Shown here one piece after another: positions 33,783 to 42,546 of a stretch of DNA of 64,000 nt. Position 1 is the stretch's first letter. Every line of letters starts with the position of its first letter. Under the pieces are notes generated by a model that was not told where the DNA came from, made no database searches, and saw nothing but the letters and a program-made list of their open reading frames with translations. A program made the position numbers and the translations under genes. This stretch comes from Streptomyces rubrogriseus (lineage in GTDB: Bacteria > Actinomycetota > Actinomycetes > Streptomycetales > Streptomycetaceae), in assembly GCF_027947575.1 (NCBI RefSeq), contig NZ_CP116256.1, positions 7,130,001-7,194,000 on the forward strand. The letters are read 5' to 3'.

Positions 33783-34556
33783 TCAGGCCGCCAGACCCAG
33801 CGCCGCCATCCGCTTGGTGTGCGCCTCGGTGATCCGGGAGAACATCTTGCCGACCTCGGCCAGGTCGAAGCCGTCCGCGACCCCGCCCACGAGCATGGTC
33901 GACAGCGCGTCCCGGTCGGCCACCACCCGCTGGGACTGCGAGAGCGCCTCCCCCATCAGCCGCCGCGCCCACAGCGCGAGCCGCCCGCCCACCCGCGGGT
34001 CGGCGTCGATCGCCGCGCGCACCTTCTCCACGGCGAAACCGGCGTGCCCGGTGTCGTCGAGCACGGCGAGCACCAGCTCGCGGGTGTCCGTGTCGAGGCG
34101 GGCGGCGACCTCGCGGTAGAAGTCGCTGGCGATGGAGTCGCCGACGTAGGCCTTGACGAGACCCTCCAGCCAGTCCGAGGGGTCCGTCTGCTTGTGGAAG
34201 CCGTCGTAGGCGGCCACGAACGGCTCCATGGCCCCCGTCGGCTCCTCGCCGATCTCGGCCAGCCGGTCGCGCAGCCGCTCGAAGTGGTGGAACTCCGCCG
34301 ACGCCATCTTCGCCAGCTCCGCCTTGTCCGCCAGCGTGGGCGCCAGCTTGGCGTCCTCCGCGAGCCGCTCGAACGCCGCCAGCTCGCCGTACGCGAGCGC
34401 GCCGAGCAGGTCCACGACCGCGGCGCGGTACTGCGGGTCGGCCGCGGCCGCCGCCCAGTCGCGGGCGGCGACCGGGGTGGCTCCGGCGGTACCGGCGGTT
34501 CCAGCGGTCTCGGCGGGGGCGTCTGCGGCGGTGCCAGGCTTGTCAGAGCTCGTCAT
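33783..34556 (-). CDS. ferritin-like-fold protein (MiaE-type)
   Basis: 257 residues. After an Ala/Thr-rich N-terminus comes a four-helix bundle with ALAYGELAAFERLAED, MASAEFHHFERL (ExxH) and LDDTGHAGFAVEKV, the ligand pattern of diiron ferritin-like tRNA-hydroxylase relatives. Substrate unproven. It sits between TB9.4 and the DEAD helicase as in mycobacteria. The ATG at 34556 lacks a Shine-Dalgarno but has TATTGT 7 nt upstream, suggesting a leaderless mRNA. Confidence 0.85.
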   Translation of the reverse strand: MTSSDKPGTAADAPAETAGTAGTAGATPVAARDWAAAAADPQYRAAVVDLLGALAYGELAAFERLAEDAKLAPTLADKAELAKMASAEFHHFERLRDRLAEIGEEPTGAMEPFVAAYDGFHKQTDPSDWLEGLVKAYVGDSIASDFYREVAARLDTDTRELVLAVLDDTGHAGFAVEKVRAAIDADPRVGGRLALWARRLMGEALSQSQRVVADRDALSTMLVGGVADGFDLAEVGKMFSRITEAHTKRMAALGLAA

Positions 34557-34563
34557 GCAGCGC

Positions 34564-34569
34564 ACAATA
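34564..34569 (-). promoter_or_regulatory. -10 element TATTGT, leaderless start of the ferritin-like gene
   Basis: Minus-strand TATTGT lies 7 nt from the ATG at 34556. Confidence 0.6.
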
Positions 34570-34822
34570 GCCCGCTCTTCGGCGGTGGTAAGGCCCTGGT
34601 CAGTCAGTGTGACGACGACTACGTGAGCAAATCGGCCATCGCGTGTGCGCGAATCCGGGGTATGGTGGTAATGCGCCTGCCGAGTATGTGACGTACGGGT
34701 ACGTGACATCGTCGTCGGGCCGCACGCATGAGGATGCCCGGTCGGTGGCCCGATCGGCTCCGACCCGACAGCCCTCCCTGCCGTACGCCACACCGCGTAC
34801 GGAATCCGGAGGGGGACCCTCA

Positions 34823-34960
34823 GTGGTACGAGCGCTGGAGCGTCGACAGAGGTCCCGTGTCCTACGGCTCACCCGTAAGGGCAGCCGACGTCCCCGACAC
34901 GGTCCGGCACGACCCGCGCGCTCGCCTCGCACCACGTACACAGAAGAGGCAGCACCCTGA
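34823..34960 (+). CDS. Arg-rich leader peptide overlapping the DEAD-box helicase start
   Basis: A 45-residue frame starting at GTG 34823, with GGAGGGGG 7 nt upstream, the best ribosome binding site in the region. It contains more than ten Arg and many Pro/Ser residues and ends TEEAAP. Its TGA (34958-34960) overlaps the helicase CTG start as CTGA. It is probably a leader that delivers ribosomes to the weak CTG codon. The remainder of the divergent gap (34557-34822) is moderately AT-rich with TACGTAC-type repeats and no firm promoter. Confidence 0.55.
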   Translation: MVRALERRQRSRVLRLTRKGSRRPRHGPARPARSPRTTYTEEAAP

Positions 34961-37674
34961 CTACGACGTTCCGATCCCTCGGGATCCTCCCCGAGACCGC
35001 CGAAGCCCTCGAAGCCGTCGGCATCACCACTCCCTTCCCGATCCAGGAGCTGACGCTCCCCGTGGCCCTCTCGGGCACGGACGTGATCGGCCAGGCCAAG
35101 ACCGGCACCGGCAAGACGCTGGGCTTCGGCCTCCCGCTCCTCGAGCGCGTCACCGTCCCCGCCGACGTCGAGGCGGGCCGCGCGGCGCCCGAGTCCCTTA
35201 CCGGCGCCCCGCAGGCCCTCGTCGTCGTCCCGACGCGCGAGCTGTGCCAGCAGGTCACCAACGACCTCCTGACCGCCGGCAAGGTCCGCAACGTACGCGT
35301 CCTCGCGATCTACGGCGGCCGCGCCTACGAGCCGCAGGTCGAGGCCCTGAAGAAGGGCGTCGACGTGATCGTCGGCACCCCCGGCCGACTGCTGGACCTC
35401 GCGGGCCAGAAGAAGCTGAGCCTCAAGCACATCAAGAGCCTGGTCCTGGACGAGGCCGACGAGATGCTCGACCTGGGCTTCCTGCCCGACGTAGAGAAGA
35501 TCATCAACATGCTGCCGGCCCGGCGTCAGACGATGCTGTTCTCGGCGACCATGCCGGGTGCGGTCATCGGGCTCGCCCGCCGTTACATGTCGCAGCCCAC
35601 CCACATCCGCGCCACCTCGCCGGACGACGAGGGCGCGACGGTCGCGAACACGAAGCAGTTCATCTACCGCGCGCACAACATGGACAAGCCCGAGATGGTG
35701 GCGCGCATACTGCAGGCCGAAGGCCGTGGACTGGCCATGGTCTTCTGCCGCACCAAGCGCACCGCGGCCGACCTCGCCGACCAGCTCAAGCAGCGCGGCT
35801 TCGCCTCCGGCGCGGTCCACGGCGACCTCGGCCAGGGCGCCCGCGAGCAGGCCCTGCGCGCCTTCCGCAACGGCAAGGTGGACGTGCTCGTCTGCACCGA
35901 CGTCGCCGCCCGCGGCATCGACGTCGAGGGCGTGACGCACGTCATCAACTACCAGTCGCCGGAAGAGGAGAAGACGTACCTGCACCGCATCGGCCGCACC
36001 GGCCGCGCGGGCGCGAAGGGTACGGCGATCACGCTGGTCGACTGGGACGACATCCCGCGCTGGCAGCTGATCAACAAGGCGCTGGACCTGGGCTTCAACG
36101 ACCCGCCGGAGACGTACTCCACCTCCCCGCACCTGTACACCGACCTGGGCATCGCCGAGGGCACCAAGGGCGTCCTGCCGCGCTCGGAGCGCACCCGCGC
36201 CGGGCTGGACGCGGAGGAGCTCGAGGACCTGGGCGAGCCGGGCGGCCGCGGTGGCCGCGGGCGTGGCGACCGAGGTGGCCGGGGTGGGCGCGACGACTCG
36301 CGTTCCGGCAACCGCGAGCGCGACCGTTCGTCCGGTACGACGCCGCGCCGCCGCCGTCGGATGCGCGGCGGTGCGCCGGTGGACGCGGAGGCCTCCGTGG
36401 CCCCCGCGGCCGAGGCCGTGACCGGTGGTGCGGCCGACGCGGGCACCGACACCGACAAGGGCCCCCGCACGCTGCGCCGCCGGCGCCGGACGCGGAGCGG
36501 TGAGCCCTCGCGCCGCCAGGAGACCGCCGCGACGCCCGCCGCCGACGGCCCGGCGGCGCAGGCCGCCGAGGACGCCGCGCTCGCGCCTTCCGCGGCTCCG
36601 GTCGTGGAAACGGTGGTGGCCGAATCGGTGGCGGCCCCGGAGGCCGTGGAGGCCCCGGCGAAGCCGCGCCGCCGCACCCGCACCCGCAAGACGGCCGAGA
36701 CCCCGGCCGCCCCGCTGGAGACCGCTCCGACGGCGGCGCCGACGGCCACCGAGGAGTCGATCGTGGCTCCGGCGGTCGTCGAGACCCCGACGGTGGAGGC
36801 TCCCGCCGAGAAGCCGCGCCGCCGCACCCGCAAGGCCACGGCCGCCGAGGCGACGGTCGACACGGCCGAGGGAGCGGCCGAGCCCGCGTCCGAGCCGGCC
36901 GAGACCAAGCCGCGCCGCCGGACCCGCAAGGCGGCCGAGCCCGCCGTGCAGGCTCCGGACGTCGAGGCGGAGACCGAGGTCAAGCCGCGCCGCACGCGGA
37001 AGACGACGGCCACCAAGACGGCCGCCGCCAAGGCGGAAGCCGCCGCCGACACCGCCGAGGCAGCGGAGGCGAAGCCCAAGGCCCGCCGCACCCGCAAGGC
37101 CGCCGAACCGGCCGAGGTCACCGAGGCCGCAGCCGACGTTCCGGCGCAGCCGGAGCAGGCTCCGGAAGCGACCGAGGCCAAGCCGCGCCGGACCCGCAAG
37201 GCGGCCGCCACCAAGACGGCCGCCGCCAAGGCAGAGGCCGCCGCCGACACCGCCGAGGCGACGGAGGCGAAGCCCAAGGCCCGCCGCACCCGCAAGGCCG
37301 CCGAACCGGCGGTGCAGGCCGCTACGGACGCCGAGGCGGAGGCCGAGGCCAAGCCGCGCCGCACCCGCAAGACGGCGGCCACCAAGACGGCCGCCGCCAA
37401 GGCGGAAGCCGCCGCCGACACCGCAGAGGCAGCGGAGGCGAAGCCCAAGGCCCGCCGCACCCGGAAGACGGCCGCGGCCGTCGAGGCCGCCGCCGAGATT
37501 CCGGCACAGGCCTCGCAGGAGCCGGAGGCCGCGCCGCGACGCCGGACCCGTAAGGCCGCGGTTGCCGTCGAGGCGCCCGCGGTGGGAGCCGACACTGCGG
37601 AGGCGAAGCCGAAGGCCCGTCGTACCCGCAAGACGGCCGCCGCCGCGCAGCCCGCGGAGGCCGGCGAGAGCTGA
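34957..37674 (+). CDS. DEAD-box RNA helicase with long basic repeat tail, CTG start
   Basis: 905 residues. The Q-motif region FRSLGILPETAEALEAVGITTPFPIQ is present only if translation starts at CTG 34957. No ATG, GTG or TTG lies in frame between the upstream stop at 34876 and GTG 35062, and the latter would delete the Q motif. Core motifs are AKTGTGKT, PTREL, TPGRLLD, DEAD, SAT and HRIGRTGRAG. From about residue 420 the protein is a disordered Gly/Arg, then Ala/Lys/Arg-rich tail with many KPRRRTRK units, expected to bind RNA. RhlE-like; acts in RNA structure remodelling and ribosome assembly. AGAGG lies 8 nt before the CTG. Confidence 0.9.
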   Translation: MTTTFRSLGILPETAEALEAVGITTPFPIQELTLPVALSGTDVIGQAKTGTGKTLGFGLPLLERVTVPADVEAGRAAPESLTGAPQALVVVPTRELCQQVTNDLLTAGKVRNVRVLAIYGGRAYEPQVEALKKGVDVIVGTPGRLLDLAGQKKLSLKHIKSLVLDEADEMLDLGFLPDVEKIINMLPARRQTMLFSATMPGAVIGLARRYMSQPTHIRATSPDDEGATVANTKQFIYRAHNMDKPEMVARILQAEGRGLAMVFCRTKRTAADLADQLKQRGFASGAVHGDLGQGAREQALRAFRNGKVDVLVCTDVAARGIDVEGVTHVINYQSPEEEKTYLHRIGRTGRAGAKGTAITLVDWDDIPRWQLINKALDLGFNDPPETYSTSPHLYTDLGIAEGTKGVLPRSERTRAGLDAEELEDLGEPGGRGGRGRGDRGGRGGRDDSRSGNRERDRSSGTTPRRRRRMRGGAPVDAEASVAPAAEAVTGGAADAGTDTDKGPRTLRRRRRTRSGEPSRRQETAATPAADGPAAQAAEDAALAPSAAPVVETVVAESVAAPEAVEAPAKPRRRTRTRKTAETPAAPLETAPTAAPTATEESIVAPAVVETPTVEAPAEKPRRRTRKATAAEATVDTAEGAAEPASEPAETKPRRRTRKAAEPAVQAPDVEAETEVKPRRTRKTTATKTAAAKAEAAADTAEAAEAKPKARRTRKAAEPAEVTEAAADVPAQPEQAPEATEAKPRRTRKAAATKTAAAKAEAAADTAEATEAKPKARRTRKAAEPAVQAATDAEAEAEAKPRRTRKTAATKTAAAKAEAAADTAEAAEAKPKARRTRKTAAAVEAAAEIPAQASQEPEAAPRRRTRKAAVAVEAPAVGADTAEAKPKARRTRKTAAAAQPAEAGES
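36982..37500. repeat. long tandem repeats in the helicase tail
   Basis: Three copies, starting at 36982, 37180 and 37351, of a block coding KPRRTRK..ATKTAAAKAEAAADTAEA followed by KPKARRTRK. Spacing is 198 and 171 bp, both in frame. Near-identity at DNA level implies recent duplication or gene conversion. Confidence 0.8.
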
Positions 37675-37694
37675 TCCGCGCCGCTCGTCCGAGA

Positions 37695-37737
37695 CCGTCG
37701 GCCCCGTCCCGCCACTCACGCGGGACGGGGCCGACGG
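37695..37737. terminator. perfect 17-bp hairpin after the DEAD-box helicase
   Basis: 37695-37711 pairs with 37721-37737, 9-nt loop, no U-tract. It lies 20 bp after the stop codon. Confidence 0.8.
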
Positions 37738-37772
37738 CGTTGGGCGTCGTCGCTCCCGTGCGCATCGCCCGA

Positions 37773-37778
37773 TAGCCT
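37773..37778 (+). promoter_or_regulatory. -10 element TAGCCT, leaderless start of the hydrolase at 37785
   Basis: TAGCCT is separated by 6 nt from the GTG at 37785; no Shine-Dalgarno is present. Confidence 0.6.
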
Positions 37779-37784
37779 CTGCCC

Positions 37785-38681
37785 GTGAGCAGGAACGCCG
37801 CCTTCAGCCCGCCCCCGGACGCCCGCGCGTACCGGCTGCGTACCGCACGCGGTGAGTTCGCCGTCGTCGACTCGCCCGTGGCCGCCGGGGTCGCGCCGAG
37901 GGGCGTGGTGATGATGCTGCCCGGCTTCACGGGGAGCAAGGAGGACTTCACCCTGCTGCACCGGCCGCTCGGGGCGCGCGGCTACCGCACGGTCGCCGTG
38001 GACGGACGGGGGCAGTACGAGTCGGACGGGCCCGAGCACGACGAGGCAGGGTACGCGCGGGCCGAGCTGGCCCGGGACGTGCTGGCGCAGGCCGCCGCCC
38101 TCGGGACGCGTGTGCACCTCGTCGGGCACTCCCTGGGCGGCCAGATCGCACGGGCCGCCGTCCTGCTCGACCCCGCCCCGTTCCTGTCCCTCACCCTGAT
38201 GTCCTCCGGCCCGGCGCGGATCTCCGAGTCGCAGCGGCAGCGGGTGAAGCTGCTGCGGGACGCGCTGGAAACGATGACGATGGCGGAGGTCTGGGACGTG
38301 ATGCAGGCCATGGGACCGCCGGAGGAGGCCGGCGCCCCGGCCCCCGCCCACGGACCGGAGGACCCGGTACGGCTGCGCGACCGCTGGCTGGGCACCAGAC
38401 CGGCGCAACTGCTCGCCACGGGACGCCAGTTGTGCACCGAGCCGGACCGTGTCGCCGAGCTGGCCGCCGTGCCGCTGCCGTTCCACGTGCTGTCGGGCAC
38501 CTATGACGACACCTGGCCCGTGCCGCTCCTGGACGAGATGGCCCTGCGGCTGGACGCGCGCCGGACGGTCGTCGCGGGCGCCGAGCACTCCCCCAACACC
38601 GACCAGCCCCTGCCGACCGCCCGCGCCCTCGCCGACTTCTGGGACGACCATCCCGTGCCGCCCCGGCCGTACGTGCGCTGA
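37785..38681 (+). CDS. alpha/beta-fold hydrolase
   Basis: 298 residues with MLPGFTGSKEDF (oxyanion), GHSLGGQ nucleophile, Asp in GTYDDTWP and His in GAEHSPN. Resembles cytoplasmic esterases or peroxidase-like hydrolases; substrate not deducible. GTG 37785 is probably the transcription start itself (see the TAGCCT element). Convergent with the NYN-domain gene; the gap carries (CGCTCCC)4 at 38706-38733. Confidence 0.88.
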   Translation: MSRNAAFSPPPDARAYRLRTARGEFAVVDSPVAAGVAPRGVVMMLPGFTGSKEDFTLLHRPLGARGYRTVAVDGRGQYESDGPEHDEAGYARAELARDVLAQAAALGTRVHLVGHSLGGQIARAAVLLDPAPFLSLTLMSSGPARISESQRQRVKLLRDALETMTMAEVWDVMQAMGPPEEAGAPAPAHGPEDPVRLRDRWLGTRPAQLLATGRQLCTEPDRVAELAAVPLPFHVLSGTYDDTWPVPLLDEMALRLDARRTVVAGAEHSPNTDQPLPTARALADFWDDHPVPPRPYVR

Positions 38682-38784
38682 GACCGCGGCGGCGCTCCCG
38701 CGACCCGCTCCCCGCTCCCCGCTCCCCGCTCCCCGCCGGAACAGGCCCCGATACTCCGCTACTCGGCAACTCCGCGGACAGGCC

Positions 38785-39690
38785 CTAGTACTGCGCCCGC
38801 AGGTGCTCCCAGAAGCCGTCCCGCAGCGCCCGGCGCAGGTCGGCCTGGCCGCGCAGCGAGTACTGCAGCAGTCCCTCGGCCTCCACCAGCAGGTCCTGGT
38901 CCACTGAACCGGGGAGGTAGGGGTGGCCGGGGAGCAGCTCGACGAGGGACTCGCGCCCCCGGGACGCCAGCCATTTCGCCGCGATCTGCGCGCCCACGAA
39001 GCGGACGTCCTCCCGGGCCGGGCGGCTGAGGCCCGTCGCCTCGACGGCGGGGGCCGTGCGCCGGGAGACGTACGGCTTGAAGAAGTCGAGGTCGAGGGTG
39101 CGCTGGCTGTCGACCTCCCAGAGCAGCGGCTCGGCCTGGTTGCGGCCCTCGGGGGCCTCGATGCCCCACAGGTGGACGCGGGCGCCGAACCCCTGGGCGG
39201 CCTCGACCGCCGACACGAGGTCCTCGTCGCCGCCGAGCAGGGCCGCGTCGCTGATGGCGCGGTGCCGGGCGAGGGACTCCAGGTCGGTGCGGATGAGGGA
39301 GTCGACGCCCTTCTGCTGGTTGTTGGCGTTGAGGTTGCCCAGGCGCACCTTGACGTCCGGCAGCTCGGCGATGGACTGCTGCTCGGCGGTGTGGATGCGG
39401 CGGCGGGCGCCGTCGTACCAGTAGACGCGCAGCAGGCGGCTGTCCGCGAAGATGGTCCGGGCCCTGTCGATGAGGGCCTCGATGAGCCCCTCGGCGTCCA
39501 GGTCGAAGGCCCGGCGGTCCTCGGTCCCGGCCACCAGTCGCCCCGCCGCCGCGTAGAGGTACCCGGCGTCGACGAAGATCGCGTGCGTCGAGGGGGTCTT
39601 CGCCACCTCGGCGAGCATGCGCTGGAGCAGCTCGTTCGTGCGATCGATACGAGCGTTCAGGGGCGCGAGGTCGTCGTTCATCGCCTCCAT
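38785..39690 (-). CDS. NYN-domain (PIN-like) nuclease-family protein
   Basis: About 301 residues. Conserved acidic positions of the NYN fold are in HAIFVDAGYLY, KGVDSLIRTDL and LLGGDEDLVSAVEAAQ, with LRVYWYDGA between. NYN proteins are metal-dependent RNases. The C-terminal 80 residues may bind partner or nucleic acid. Start choice is ATG 39690 or ATG 39681; neither has good spacing to a ribosome binding site. Upstream on the minus strand there is a TAGCGT hexamer, a possible -10. Confidence 0.85.
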   Translation of the reverse strand: MEAMNDDLAPLNARIDRTNELLQRMLAEVAKTPSTHAIFVDAGYLYAAAGRLVAGTEDRRAFDLDAEGLIEALIDRARTIFADSRLLRVYWYDGARRRIHTAEQQSIAELPDVKVRLGNLNANNQQKGVDSLIRTDLESLARHRAISDAALLGGDEDLVSAVEAAQGFGARVHLWGIEAPEGRNQAEPLLWEVDSQRTLDLDFFKPYVSRRTAPAVEATGLSRPAREDVRFVGAQIAAKWLASRGRESLVELLPGHPYLPGSVDQDLLVEAEGLLQYSLRGQADLRRALRDGFWEHLRAQY

Positions 39691-39793
39691 TCTCCCGGCG
39701 GTCACGCTACGAATACAACCGGTCCCGGTCAGTCTTGTACCGGACACCTGTCGCGCCGTAACGAGCGGCTTACTTGTCAGTAATTAGTCGTGC

Positions 39794-39811
39794 GAAAATT
39801 TTCCTTAGCGT
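39794..39811 (+). promoter_or_regulatory. AT-rich palindrome and candidate -10 upstream of a 50-aa protein
   Basis: GAAAATTTTC (39794-39803) is a perfect 10-bp palindrome in very GC-rich DNA, followed by TAGCGT (39806-39811), a plausible -10. It probably controls the small gene at 39926. The palindrome would lie in the -35/-10 spacer, where a repressor could act. Confidence 0.4.
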
Positions 39812-39925
39812 AGGGAATGTTTGCAGAGGGCATCCCGTTGACCATTACGGAAGCCCGGGCACCGACGACCCAGGAGCCACACCAGTAGTTCTCCGCAGGA
39901 GGATGACCAGATCAAGGGAGAGGCC

Positions 39926-40078
39926 ATGCGCTTTGAAGTCATGCGACTCGACGACGTCGACGGGACCCCCGTGGACACGACTGTCGTGGACGCCGCCTCC
40001 GTGAACCGCATCGTTCAGCAGGCCGCCGCCATCGGGCAGCGCCTGTGGATCCGCCCCGCCGACACCTCGGCCTTGTAA
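39926..40078 (+). CDS. conserved-looking 50-residue protein
   Basis: 50 residues, MRFEVMRLDDVDGTP...RIVQQAAAIGQRLWIRPADTSAL, a mixed alpha/beta pattern without TM segments. ATG 39926 follows GGGAGAGG at good spacing. The gene has its own AT-rich promoter region and a strong terminator, which supports it as a real gene. Function unknown. Confidence 0.75.
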   Translation: MRFEVMRLDDVDGTPVDTTVVDAASVNRIVQQAAAIGQRLWIRPADTSAL

Positions 40079-40099
40079 CGCGGACCGTTCGCACATGCT

Positions 40100-40135
40100 C
40101 AGGGCCCCCGCACGGAACACCGTGCGGGGGCCCTG
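40100..40135. terminator. perfect 16-bp hairpin between the 50-aa gene and marC
   Basis: 40100-40115 pairs with 40120-40135, 4-nt loop AACA. It serves convergent genes. Confidence 0.85.
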
Positions 40136-40144
40136 CCGCTGCGC

Positions 40145-40750
40145 TCACGCGCCCTGGATCACCTGCGTGACGCCGTTGATGATCTGCTGCACGGCGATCG
40201 CGGAGAGCATCATGCCGGCCAGGCGGGTCACCAGGACCACGCCGCCGTCCTTGATGACCCGGATGATCAGCAGCGAGTACCGCATCACCAGCCACAGCAC
40301 CACGTGGATGGCGAGGATCGCCGCCCACACCGAGACCTGCGTGGTCACGCTGTCCGCCTTCTGCACGGCCAGGATGACCGACACGATCGCTCCGGGCCCG
40401 GCCAGCAGCGGCATGCCCAGCGGTACGAGGGCGACGTTGACGTCCTTGGTCTGCTTCGGCTCGTCCGTCTTGCCGGTGAGCAGGTCGAGGGCGATCAGCA
40501 GGAGCAGCAGCCCGCCCGCGATCATCAGGGCGGGCACGGACACGTGCAGGTAGTCGAGGATCTGGTGCCCGAGCAGACCGAACACCGTGATCACACCACC
40601 GGCGACGCAGACGGCCTGGAGGGCCATCCGCTTCTGCACCTTGCCGGGGCGGCCGGAGGTGAGTGCGAGGAAGATCGGGGTGATCCCGGGGGGATCCATG
40701 ATGACAAAAAGGGTCAGGAAGAGGGAGCCGAAGACGGCGACGTCGAACAT
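40145..40750 (-). CDS. MarC-family integral membrane protein
   Basis: 201 residues with six hydrophobic segments. The opening FGSLFLTLFVIMDPPGITPIFLAL and central PLLAGPGAIVSVIL match the MarC/NAAT family. Members are inner-membrane proteins of unclear transport function. ATG 40750 has no clear ribosome binding site. It lies 64 bp after the PHP gene on the same strand and is probably cotranscribed. Confidence 0.9.
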   Translation of the reverse strand: MFDVAVFGSLFLTLFVIMDPPGITPIFLALTSGRPGKVQKRMALQAVCVAGGVITVFGLLGHQILDYLHVSVPALMIAGGLLLLLIALDLLTGKTDEPKQTKDVNVALVPLGMPLLAGPGAIVSVILAVQKADSVTTQVSVWAAILAIHVVLWLVMRYSLLIIRVIKDGGVVLVTRLAGMMLSAIAVQQIINGVTQVIQGA

Positions 40751-40814
40751 GGGTGAGCTACTGGCCTTGCGGAGGAGGGGGAAGAGTGGAAGGAGGTCGC
40801 GCGGAGGGTGCGGT

Positions 40815-41672
40815 TCAGGCCCCGCCGGCCCCGGGCACGGGGAACGCCCCGAACGCCCGTCGCGTGATCTCCCCGTACACCTCGGGGTCGGTCGTGTACT
40901 CGCCGAGCACACAGGTCTTCCGGCTGCCGTGGTAGTCGCTCGAGCCGGTCACCAGGAGCCCCAGCTCCTTCGCCGCCCCGCGCAGCCTGGTCCGCGTGTC
41001 CGCGTCGTGGTCCATGTGGTCGACCTCGATGCCGTCGAGCCCGGCGGCCGCCAGGTCGGCGATCGCGGCCTCGGACACCGTCCGGCCCCGCTTGACGGCG
41101 GCCGGGTGCGCGAAGACGGCGACCCCGCCCGCGCCCTTGATCAGCCGAATCGCCTCGAAGGGGTCGGTCTCGTGCTTCTCCACGTGGGCCCGGCCGCCGT
41201 CGGCCAGCCAGTCCTGGGTGAAGGCGTCGTTCACGGTCGGGACGACGCCCAGTTCCACCAGGGCGGAGGCCACGTGCGGCCGGCCGACCGAGCCGCCACC
41301 GGCGATTCTGGCGACCTGCTCCCAGGTGACGGGCACGCCCAGCTCGTTGAGCCTGGCGACCATGGCCCGGGCCCGCGGCACCCGGTCGTCCCGGACCAGC
41401 TCGCGCTCGGCGAGCAGGGCGGGCTCCTCGGGGTCGAAGAGGTAGGCCAGCATGTGCATGCTGACGCCGTCGAGGCGGCAGGAGAGCTCGGCGCCGGTGA
41501 CGAGGGTGAGCCCCTCGGGCAGGGCGGCGACGGCCTCGGCGTGGCCGCGGGTGGTGTCGTGGTCGGTCAGCGCGACGACGTCGAGCCCGGCCGCGGCGGC
41601 CTTGCGCACCAGCTGGGCCGGTGAGTCCGTGCCGTCGGACGCGGTGGAGTGGGTGTGCAGATCGATGCGCAC
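40815..41672 (-). CDS. PHP-domain phosphoesterase
   Basis: 285 residues. Metal-binding motifs of the PHP superfamily are intact: DLHTHSTASDG, LTDHDT, HPAAVKRG and SSDYHG. Close relatives (YciV/RNase AM) hydrolyse 3',5'-nucleotide bisphosphates and short RNAs from the 5' end. GTG 41672 has GGAG 8 nt upstream. First gene of a PHP-marC pair. Confidence 0.9.
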   Translation of the reverse strand: MRIDLHTHSTASDGTDSPAQLVRKAAAAGLDVVALTDHDTTRGHAEAVAALPEGLTLVTGAELSCRLDGVSMHMLAYLFDPEEPALLAERELVRDDRVPRARAMVARLNELGVPVTWEQVARIAGGGSVGRPHVASALVELGVVPTVNDAFTQDWLADGGRAHVEKHETDPFEAIRLIKGAGGVAVFAHPAAVKRGRTVSEAAIADLAAAGLDGIEVDHMDHDADTRTRLRGAAKELGLLVTGSSDYHGSRKTCVLGEYTTDPEVYGEITRRAFGAFPVPGAGGA

Positions 41673-41794
41673 GACGCTGACTCCAAGCGGTGACGGGACG
41701 GACGGGGACGCTCAAGGATAACCGGAACTCGACCCCCCGCCGTCACACCCGCAGCACCCCTGCGCCCCCTACGCACCCACCGCCCCCGGCGTCG

Positions 41795-42445
41795 CTACGG
41801 CGCCGTCGGCTCGATCAGCCGCGGCGACAGCGCCCCGCACGGCACCAGGTCCACCTCGGCACCGGCGTCCCGCAGGTCGGTCAGTACCAGCTCCTCGTAC
41901 ATCAGCAGCCCGGACCGCTCGGGCCACACCACGGCCCACAGCCACATGCCGAGGGCCTCCCCGGCGAAGACGGCACGGTCGACCGGACCGCCGGAGACGT
42001 GCCAGAGGGGGGTGGGGCGGCCCGCGGCCAGCACCTTGACCTGGGGCGGCTTCTCGACGTCCAGATACGGTCCGGGGTCCGGGCCGTCGAGGCCCGCGTA
42101 GCGCGCGCCGAGGCCGACGCCGAGTTCCTCGGCGACCAGGATCAGCTCACCGACGCCGCCGAGCGGACCGGGTCCGGAACAGGCGACGGCGGTGGCCCGG
42201 CCGCCGCTGCGGTCGTCGCCCGCACAGGCCACGCCGGTGAACAGCCAGCCGACCGGCAGCGGCCAGGGCATCCACAACGGCACCTGTGTGCGGTGCACCA
42301 CGACGCCGAGCGCCTCGACGCTGGGCGGAAGTACGGGCTGGACCGGGTGCACGGTGCCGTGCAGGTCGCACTGCCAGGAATCGGCGAAGAGGCCGGGAGC
42401 CCTGACCCGGCCACCACACTTCGGGCAACTGGGTTCGCCCCTCAT
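41795..42445 (-). CDS. zinc-ribbon hypothetical protein
   Basis: 216 residues starting MRGEPSCPKCGGRV, with CxxC and a third Cys in SWQCDLHG, possibly a zinc ribbon. The remainder is a Trp/Pro/Gly-rich globular domain (WMPWPLPVGWLFTGVA). No family with known function recognised. A GTG at 42469 is an alternative start. It is not in an obvious operon. Confidence 0.75.
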   Translation of the reverse strand: MRGEPSCPKCGGRVRAPGLFADSWQCDLHGTVHPVQPVLPPSVEALGVVVHRTQVPLWMPWPLPVGWLFTGVACAGDDRSGGRATAVACSGPGPLGGVGELILVAEELGVGLGARYAGLDGPDPGPYLDVEKPPQVKVLAAGRPTPLWHVSGGPVDRAVFAGEALGMWLWAVVWPERSGLLMYEELVLTDLRDAGAEVDLVPCGALSPRLIEPTAP

Positions 42446-42546
42446 AGAGCCCCACGGTCCTACCCTCACTCCCCCACGTCAAGGACGATCACCCATCCGG
42501 AGGGAAGGGCACTGGCCGGGCCGGCTCCCGAGTGACTAGATGTACG

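Noticed and set aside
38706..38735. (CGCTCCC)4 short tandem repeat
   Set aside because: Simple-sequence slippage in a short convergent gap; no structure or conserved feature to support a function.
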